IMG/VR virus record: IMGVR_UViG_3300043427_002589
Coordinates: 1-25,876 of that record
Reading direction: 5' to 3' (one strand)
Length of the DNA stretch: 25,876 nt
Origin: a virus
Shown: positions 21,942 through 25,876 of the stretch, piece after piece
How the letters are laid out: the number at the start of each line of letters is the position of its first letter
Numbering within the stretch: the first letter of the stretch is position 1
Made by a program: the position numbers and the translations under genes
Notes under the pieces: model-generated
Told to the model about the DNA's origin: nothing
The model's input: the letters and a program-made list of their open reading frames with translations, nothing else
The model's database searches: none

Positions 21942-22208
21942 TTATTTTCCTTCTTTAGGTATATTGATATCAGCTTTGTACTGACTTTCAATACTGTTTT
22001 TTACTTCTGGGCTAGTATATTTGATATTACTTTCTACAGTAAGTCCAAATGCTTGTCGAATATTTTTACGATCTGCTTGGCTGCCGCATATTTGAGCACA
22101 TTCTTCTGCTACCAGAGCAACTACAAACTCAATTCGATGTTGGCATTCTTCAGTGATATACTTGTGTGTTCCAGAATCTTCTATTAGTTTTTTAAGTCTA
22201 CTATTCAT
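21942..22208 (-). CDS. Small 'MNERI'-type family member, 88 aa (divergent)
   Basis: The product begins MNSRLKKLIEDSGTHKYITE and has a helical core VVALVAEECAQICGSQA. The core matches the 'FAELIVxEC' centre of the other family members to the right, but the typical HFGVEE ending is missing (it ends NIPKEGK). It is the left-most and most divergent member of the tandem family. No enzymatic motif is visible. It overlaps the next upstream gene by 4 bases (ATGA). Confidence 0.6.
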   Translation of the reverse strand: MNSRLKKLIEDSGTHKYITEECQHRIEFVVALVAEECAQICGSQADRKNIRQAFGLTVESNIKYTSPEVKNSIESQYKADINIPKEGK

Positions 22209-22429
22209 ATTCTACCTTTAGTATTCTCTATTTGAGTAGTAACACAAGTTCCTTCCATCTCCTTAATTTCACCTTTACCAGCTTTCTTTACTAATTGTAT
22301 CATATGTTGTTTTTGTTTTTCTAATGAAATTCTGCATTTAGTTTCGGAGGTATAATGTATATCAGGCGACATAAATTCACAATTAGCGTTAATACAAATC
22401 CATAATACAGGAATAAAAATTTCAATCAT
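22205..22429 (-). CDS. Small exported or membrane-anchored hypothetical, 74 aa
   Basis: The short N-terminal hydrophobic stretch (IEIFIPVLWICINA) could be a signal peptide or anchor. The rest is polar, with cysteines at C12, C17, C32 and C61, which would suit disulfides in the periplasm. I do not recognise a family. Its ATG is formed by the last codons of the upstream family member (GGAGTTAAAGAATGATT), which also supply its ribosome-binding site. It overlaps the gene downstream by 4 bases. Confidence 0.55.
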   Translation of the reverse strand: MIEIFIPVLWICINANCEFMSPDIHYTSETKCRISLEKQKQHMIQLVKKAGKGEIKEMEGTCVTTQIENTKGRI

Positions 22430-22659
22430 TCTTTAACTCCGAAATGTCTTTTGATTGCAGAACTACATTCTCTAGCAAACATAGCAGTAGGAGCCTCATC
22501 GTGTAGAAATCTACCACCTTCTACAACTCCTACACATTCTTTCACAATCAACTCAGCGAACTTTTCCATAGTGCGTTCCCATTTAGTTCTATCTAGGCCG
22601 AGACCATAAATCTCAAGTCCAGACTCTTTTTCAAATTGTCGAATTTTTTCGTTCATCAT
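22426..22659 (-). CDS. Small 'MNERI...HFGVEE' family member, 77 aa
   Basis: It reads MMNEKIRQFEKESGLEIYGL with the core KFAELIVKECVGVVEGG and the end AIKRHFGVKE. The three conserved blocks are an N-terminal MNE-I helix, a central FAELIV-EC helix and a C-terminal HFGV-E, with variable spacers between. The function is unknown. Such short helical proteins are frequent in marine phages. The codons for GVKE form GGAGTTAAAGAATGA, the Shine-Dalgarno and start of the next gene. It overlaps the upstream gene by 29 bases. A start at M2 is equally possible. Confidence 0.65.
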   Translation of the reverse strand: MMNEKIRQFEKESGLEIYGLGLDRTKWERTMEKFAELIVKECVGVVEGGRFLHDEAPTAMFARECSSAIKRHFGVKE

Positions 22660-22897
22660 AATGCCTATTATCGTAGAATATAAAATCCAAATTGTAACTT
22701 AAAAGTTCTATATCAAAATTGAATCCTGCATGGTCTTGTTTGAATCCTGTGATACCAAAAGAACCACCAATAATTGCATTGGTGCGATACAACCCAATCT
22801 CAATTGTTTTATTCTTAGACACTGGAAAAACCCAGTCTTTAAGCATCCTATGTAATTGCTGGAAAGGATTGCGAATAGCAAAGCCAATATAAATCAT
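22631..22897 (-). CDS. Conserved hypothetical phage protein, 88 aa
   Basis: The product begins MIYIGFAIRNPFQ and contains the pattern KNKTIEIGLYR, then FKQDHAGFNFDIELLSYNLD, then FYDNRHYDE. I recall this pattern (IGFA-RNPF, DHAG, FYD-RHW) from short conserved proteins of several phages. It is probably a small beta-rich domain. No catalytic motif can be named. Its start overlaps the stop of the family member upstream (ATGA), whose GVEE codons carry the Shine-Dalgarno. Its end overlaps the following gene by 29 bases. Confidence 0.65.
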   Translation of the reverse strand: MIYIGFAIRNPFQQLHRMLKDWVFPVSKNKTIEIGLYRTNAIIGGSFGITGFKQDHAGFNFDIELLSYNLDFIFYDNRHYDERKNSTI

Positions 22898-23076
22898 TCT
22901 TCAACTCCGAAATCTTTTTTAAGTATGTTCCACACATTCCATTTGTCATGATGAATATAAGCACCTGCTACCATCAGCATATTATGTGCGTGGTCAATGT
23001 CATGAGGCGTTACTACCTTTCGACCTTCATATAGGTCTTGCAGTTTTGCTTCGAGTTCTTGAATTCGTTCGTTCAT
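22894..23076 (-). CDS. Small 'MNERI...FGVEE' family member, 60 aa
   Basis: The product begins MNERIQELEAKLQDLYEG and ends NILKKDFGVEE. The central FAELIV-EC block is missing and a short His-rich stretch (HDIDHAHN, YIHHDKW) stands in its place, so only the two ends match the family. I chose the ATG at 23076. The longer open frame from 23157 begins with an Arg/Cys-rich stretch that is the upstream gene read in another frame. The start overlaps the upstream stop as ATGA. Confidence 0.7.
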   Translation of the reverse strand: MNERIQELEAKLQDLYEGRKVVTPHDIDHAHNMLMVAGAYIHHDKWNVWNILKKDFGVEE

Positions 23077-23495
23077 AGTGCAACTTCTTCTCGAGCGTGA
23101 GCATCGCAGGCAGTGTAGATCCAGCTGCGACCTCTCCTGGTACCAGGAGCACCGCATTCTTCACAAGTAACAGCACTCATTGATTCAGCCATACGTATCA
23201 TGCCATACGTCTGTTCATCGCCACCGTTGGTGTAAAATCTCAGTGTGCCAAACTTTTCTTTGATCTGTACAGCCACGACCTGTGAACAGCCTTCTCCGCG
23301 ACCGTACTTTTCTTTCTGTTCCTGTGCCCAATCAACATGATGTTGTATGTTGGCACACAGCTGATTGATAATATTGTACCACCCATCTCCGCACTCAAAG
23401 CCCCAACACATTAATGTTTCTTTCATATCACCGTGTCTATCTGCAAATATCTTTGGATAACGTTGGCACAGCAGTTCGTCTAGTTCTGGTTTCAT
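23073..23495 (-). CDS. Conserved phage protein with C-terminal zinc ribbon, 140 aa
   Basis: The protein starts MKPELDELLCQRYPKIFADR and contains MCWGFECGDGWYNII, then VVAVQIKEKFGTLRFYTNGG. The end carries a CEECGAPG...YTACDAHA pattern, that is, two Cys pairs or a Cys/His mix, typical of a zinc ribbon. I know this architecture from many tailed phages and from prophage regions, always without an assigned role. Nucleic-acid binding is a reasonable guess from the ribbon. The start uses the GGAG of the upstream member's final codons as Shine-Dalgarno, and the stop overlaps the next gene's ATG. Confidence 0.75.
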   Translation of the reverse strand: MKPELDELLCQRYPKIFADRHGDMKETLMCWGFECGDGWYNIINQLCANIQHHVDWAQEQKEKYGRGEGCSQVVAVQIKEKFGTLRFYTNGGDEQTYGMIRMAESMSAVTCEECGAPGTRRGRSWIYTACDAHAREEVAL

Positions 23496-23755
23496 TCTTC
23501 AACTCCAAAATGTCTTGCTACTGCTAATCCAGCCCAATCGGCACCCAATGCCTGTGTGCCTTCACCATCTTCTTCGCATCCATCACGAATTTTATCAATC
23601 TGTGCTAGACATTCTCCCACAATCAATTCGGCGAACTTTGTATCATATGTTTCTGAATAAACCTTCAATGCTTGTTCTTTGTCTGTGATTTTAATCATAG
23701 CATCAAGAGCATACTTTTTAGCCTGTTCAGCCAATTCTTTAATTCGTTCGTTCAT
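23492..23755 (-). CDS. Small 'MNERI...HFGVEE' family member, 87 aa
   Basis: This is the most typical member: MNERIKELAEQAKKYALDA, then KFAELIVGECLAQID, then AGLAVARHFGVEE. It is predicted to be mostly helical and soluble. The variable middle holds KITDKEQALKVYSETYDT and an acidic CEEDGEGTQ stretch. The last codons (GGAGTTGAAGAATGA) are both its C-terminus and the ribosome-binding site and start of the next gene. No function is known to me. Confidence 0.72.
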   Translation of the reverse strand: MNERIKELAEQAKKYALDAMIKITDKEQALKVYSETYDTKFAELIVGECLAQIDKIRDGCEEDGEGTQALGADWAGLAVARHFGVEE

Positions 23756-24189
23756 TCTTCAACTCCAATCACTTCTTCTGGATGATAGAACACATCAGTG
23801 CTTGCACCATCTCGCATGACCCACATTCTACCAGTAGGCTCAATATAACTAACTGTGCCTTTTGCACCCACGTTAAATCCAGAAACAACTTTTACTCGAC
23901 TACCGACCTTGATTGAGGTACTCTCAACTCCAAAATGTTCTTTCAATTCTTCACCTAAGTCTTGTAGCAATCTAATGTGAATATCATAGATATCTTCCCA
24001 CTTGGCTGAATGTCCAGGAACTAAGTCGTAGGTTGTAATCTTGTCAACACATTCCTGCACAATCAACTGGGCGAACTTTTCCACAAAATCTCTTTGCAAG
24101 GGATCAGGAACAACAATAGTGGCGTATTCGTTTTCTACCTTGAATTCTTCCAAAGCCTGGTCAAAAAGTTTTTCAATTCGTTCGTTCAT
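23752..24189 (-). CDS. Fusion of an 'MNERI' family unit with a KOW/SH3-like domain, 145 aa
   Basis: Residues 1-93 form a complete family unit (MNERIEKLFDQALEEFKVEN ... KFAQLIVQECVDKI ... ELKEHFGVE). The reading then continues past the place where other members stop, into IKVGSRVKVVSGFNVGAKGT (about 97-116). That segment and the following GRMWVMRDGAS-VFYHPEEV resemble a KOW-type SH3 barrel of the kind that binds RNA or ribosomes. The protein ends again in GVEE. The internal HFGVE at 23921-23940 looks like the relic of an old stop/start junction. It overlaps both neighbours by 4 bases. Confidence 0.7.
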   Translation of the reverse strand: MNERIEKLFDQALEEFKVENEYATIVVPDPLQRDFVEKFAQLIVQECVDKITTYDLVPGHSAKWEDIYDIHIRLLQDLGEELKEHFGVESTSIKVGSRVKVVSGFNVGAKGTVSYIEPTGRMWVMRDGASTDVFYHPEEVIGVEE

Positions 24190-24392
24190 ACTGGATAATC
24201 AATTCCAAAGTGAATATCTTGGAGGCATTTGGCCGCATCGTCATAACCGTTGTTGATCAAAGTCTGGATGCAGTCCTGGATGATTAGTTTGTTGAACTTC
24301 TGTGTATCAAAATGTAGATGCCCGTCAATCAGTGCTCCGTCGATATAGTGACTCCAGCATTGTTTTTCAAACTCTCGAATTCGTTCGTTCAT
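24186..24392 (-). CDS. Small 'MNERI' family member, 68 aa
   Basis: The product begins MNERIREFEKQCWSHYIDGA, with a core KFNKLIIQDCIQTLINNGYD and end DIHFGIDYPV. It has the N-terminal and central helices of the family but a changed C-terminus (HFGID in place of HFGVEE). It is the right-most member and therefore the first one transcribed. Its ATG overlaps the upstream stop as ATGA. Function is unknown. Confidence 0.68.
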   Translation of the reverse strand: MNERIREFEKQCWSHYIDGALIDGHLHFDTQKFNKLIIQDCIQTLINNGYDDAAKCLQDIHFGIDYPV

Positions 24393-24610
24393 ACAATCTT
24401 ACCCAATCCTAACCAAATCAATTGATCCAATTCTACTTGATAATCCTTGCCTAGTCTACGTTTCTCATAGAGAGACATTAGAATGTCTTTACCATCGCCA
24501 TAGTCGGTGGTGCCAGCGCCACGGCTTTCCAATTCTTCAATTAGATCGTCTGTGTCGAAGTCGCTGAGATCAACATCAACTTCGAATTCTTTGTAAACTG
24601 TCTTATACAT
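24389..24610 (-). CDS. Small acidic conserved hypothetical, 73 aa
   Basis: The product reads MYKTVYKEFEVDVDLSDFDT, then DDLIEELESRG, then a C-terminal LIWLGLGKIV helix. It is strongly acidic in the first half. I recall similar 'EVDVDLSDFDTDDLIEELE' stretches in small proteins of other phages and some bacteria, without a known role. An acidic partner-binding or inhibitor protein is possible but unsupported. It overlaps the upstream gene by 8 bases and the downstream one by 4. Confidence 0.65.
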   Translation of the reverse strand: MYKTVYKEFEVDVDLSDFDTDDLIEELESRGAGTTDYGDGKDILMSLYEKRRLGKDYQVELDQLIWLGLGKIV

Positions 24611-24848
24611 TTTCTTCCTTTCCTTTTAAAAGGAACCTATGCAAGTCCTCTATTCGTTCTTGGAAAACATCCGGGGCACTTTCTGAGGCACGATTCATAT
24701 CCCAATCGCTTGGGTAATGCCGCAACATACTTCGAGCAGTCTCTCTAATGAGCTTAGGTACTCTGGGAGTATGTTGAGGATTGCATAAATCTAATAAAAA
24801 TCTGCGAGTTTGTACTACAGCACGATATCTTTCATCTGGTAATGTCAT
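24603..24848 (-). CDS. BPSL0761-like small protein, 81 aa
   Basis: The product starts MTLPDERYRAVVQTRRFLLD and continues VPKLIRETARSMLRHYPSDWDM. This pattern (PDER-RAV--TR-FL-DL, then R--A--LLRHYP) matches my memory of the BPSL0761 family of short proteobacterial and phage proteins of unknown function. It is basic and helical, which would suit nucleic-acid or protein binding, but there is no catalytic motif. Its ATG overlaps the stop of the large gene upstream by 4 bases. Confidence 0.68.
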   Translation of the reverse strand: MTLPDERYRAVVQTRRFLLDLCNPQHTPRVPKLIRETARSMLRHYPSDWDMNRASESAPDVFQERIEDLHRFLLKGKEENV

Positions 24849-25876
24849 TTATAAACTTTCAAAATTACAACATCTTCATTGAAGCGACCATTGAGTTTGA
24901 TTTCTGTAGTCTTTACTTCTTTCTCAAACCAAGTTTGACTACGCTTTTGTGTATTCATATCTTTGAACGCTTTCAGTTGTTCTGCAGGCTTACGCAAAGT
25001 CTTTTGTACACTCTTGTCAGTGAAATTAGTAACAGTAGTACCTTTGACTCCAAACCCTTCGCTGTTCAGTGCAATATACTGTCCAAACTTACGAGTTTTA
25101 GTGTTGTATACATACATAGCCTGAGCACCAATGATCTGTGCAGGTGGCACTGACACAATACCAAGACTGTCATCTGTTTTACAGAACTTCAATCGCTTGA
25201 TCAAATCTTCTGCAGGCTTGACTTTTTTAGCACGTGGCTTTTTATTGAGTTTAGCTTCAGCACCAATCTGCTCACAAGCATCCATAATAGCTTGATAAAA
25301 CTCCATCAGCTTTCGAATATTCTTACGTGCCACATGACTGTAGGCTTCTCGGAGTTGATCATCCGCTTCACCACTGGCAAGCTCTGTGAGTTCATTTTGA
25401 CCAAACGTATAAAACCCTTTGATCATTCGAGCATGTGCAGGTTTCACACCTTTACCACGCAACAGACTAGCAACTTTGAACGCTTTAGGGTCAAAGCCTT
25501 CAGGGTCAGTAATCCAAGTGTCAATAGCAACATCTAGTTCTTCTGTCATGTTGCCTGCGGCTTCACGTAGACGATCTTGTATGCTGGGAACATATACTTC
25601 AACTTTAACTTTTTGTTTTTCAGCTTCTACAAGCTCTTCGTCAATATCAAGACCGCCTTCTTCGATAGCCTTTTGAATAGCATTGCGCAACCACTCTGCA
25701 CTGTTACGACCTTCGTTAAAATCTTTACGAACCTCAGGCATACCACGAAGCAAACATGCGGCGAGACCGCCCATGGTACTATTACAACGATGGTCTTTGG
25801 TTTTCTTAAAAGATTTGATCACGTCTTTATCGTAACCAACTTTGCCCATCCAATCAATTACTTTGGGCTTGAGATC
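24845..25876 (-). CDS. Large conserved marine-phage protein (5' end beyond window)
   Basis: An ATG exists at 25849, but the frame stays open to the window edge (DLKPKVIDWMGKVGYDKD...), and the residues before the Met fit the same domain. I therefore treat it as 5'-truncated, with 343 residues visible. Recognisable segments are TKDHRCNSTMGGLAACLLRG, then ITDPEGFDPKAFKVASLLRG, then AHARMIKGFYT, NKKPRAKKVKPAEDLIKRLK and IIGAQAMYVYNTKTRKFGQY. I recall these from a conserved hypothetical of T4-like cyanophages. It is soluble, basic in the middle (a Lys-rich linker of about 15 residues) and alpha-helical at the start. A DNA- or virion-associated role is possible but unproven. Confidence 0.75.
   Translation of the reverse strand, partial: DLKPKVIDWMGKVGYDKDVIKSFKKTKDHRCNSTMGGLAACLLRGMPEVRKDFNEGRNSAEWLRNAIQKAIEEGGLDIDEELVEAEKQKVKVEVYVPSIQDRLREAAGNMTEELDVAIDTWITDPEGFDPKAFKVASLLRGKGVKPAHARMIKGFYTFGQNELTELASGEADDQLREAYSHVARKNIRKLMEFYQAIMDACEQIGAEAKLNKKPRAKKVKPAEDLIKRLKFCKTDDSLGIVSVPPAQIIGAQAMYVYNTKTRKFGQYIALNSEGFGVKGTTVTNFTDKSVQKTLRKPAEQLKAFKDMNTQKRSQTWFEKEVKTTEIKLNGRFNEDVVILKVYK

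Noticed and set aside
22205-22429. Lipoprotein or spanin reading of the small exported protein
   Set aside because: A Cys near the N-terminal hydrophobic stretch hinted at a lipobox, but no proper L-[AS]-[GA]-C motif is present and no overlapping spanin partner is seen.
23077-23157. N-terminal extension of the 60-aa family member to 23157
   Set aside because: The extension is an Arg/Cys-rich translation of the zinc-ribbon coding region of the upstream gene in another frame. The family start MNERI is at 23076.

Overview
The window looks like part of a marine tailed-phage genome of the T4-like (cyanomyovirus or pelagimyovirus) kind. It is AT-rich and tightly packed. Almost everything is coded on the minus strand with stop/start overlaps, and there are very large fibre-type structural genes. 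There is no ribosomal RNA or tRNA, and nothing typical of a cellular chromosome. The host is unknown. The IscU, IscA and ErpA copies look gammaproteobacterial or betaproteobacterial, which points to an ISC-using proteobacterial host, unlike SUF-only hosts such as cyanobacteria.

Layout from left to right. (1) 1-12110, minus strand: two adjacent giant fibre or virion proteins with related N-termini. The left one runs off the window. (2) 12192-12479, plus strand: a small zinc-binding protein. (3) 12481-16594, minus strand: a seven-gene operon read in the order sufC-like, sufD-like, sufS-like, Fe/Mn superoxide dismutase, erpA, iscU, iscA. A strong sigma70-type promoter at 16644-16672 drives it. 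(4) 16752-17108, plus strand: a divergent gene for a membrane-anchored EF-hand protein with a histone-like Lys/Ala tail. It ends in a bidirectional terminator. (5) 17145-19126, minus strand: a DUF465 protein, UV damage endonuclease (UVDE), a small membrane protein and a QueD-family protein. UVDE and queD have their own sigma70-like promoters. (6) 19228-21941, minus strand: a small membrane protein, a fibre or baseplate-like protein, ClpP, another membrane protein and a conserved hypothetical. (7) 21942-24848, minus strand: a string of tiny overlapping genes, six of them members of one 'MNERI...HFGVEE' family. (8) 24845-25876: the 3' part of a larger phage protein cut by the right edge.

The most unusual feature is the Fe-S island. 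Its ISC-type carrier and scaffold proteins (ErpA, IscU, IscA) keep every expected cysteine. The SUF-type half is degenerate. The SufC-like ATPase has lost the ABC signature, the catalytic Glu and the H-loop His. The SufS-like protein has lost the PLP lysine and the active-site cysteine motif. SufD is shortened. A superoxide dismutase sits between the two halves. My inference is that the phage supplies Fe-S assembly and oxidative protection during infection. The degenerate SUF half could be a structural scaffold, a decoy or regulator of host SufBCD/SufS, or it could be decaying.

Other points of interest are a consensus promoter inside a 35-bp near-palindrome upstream of UVDE, an 11-nt motif shared at the start sites of the Fe-S operon and queD promoters, a possible pseudoknot in the queD leader, a start-codon palindrome on the EF-hand gene, and ribosome-binding sites encoded by the conserved C-terminal codons of the small-gene family. 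All family comparisons are from memory, without database searches.
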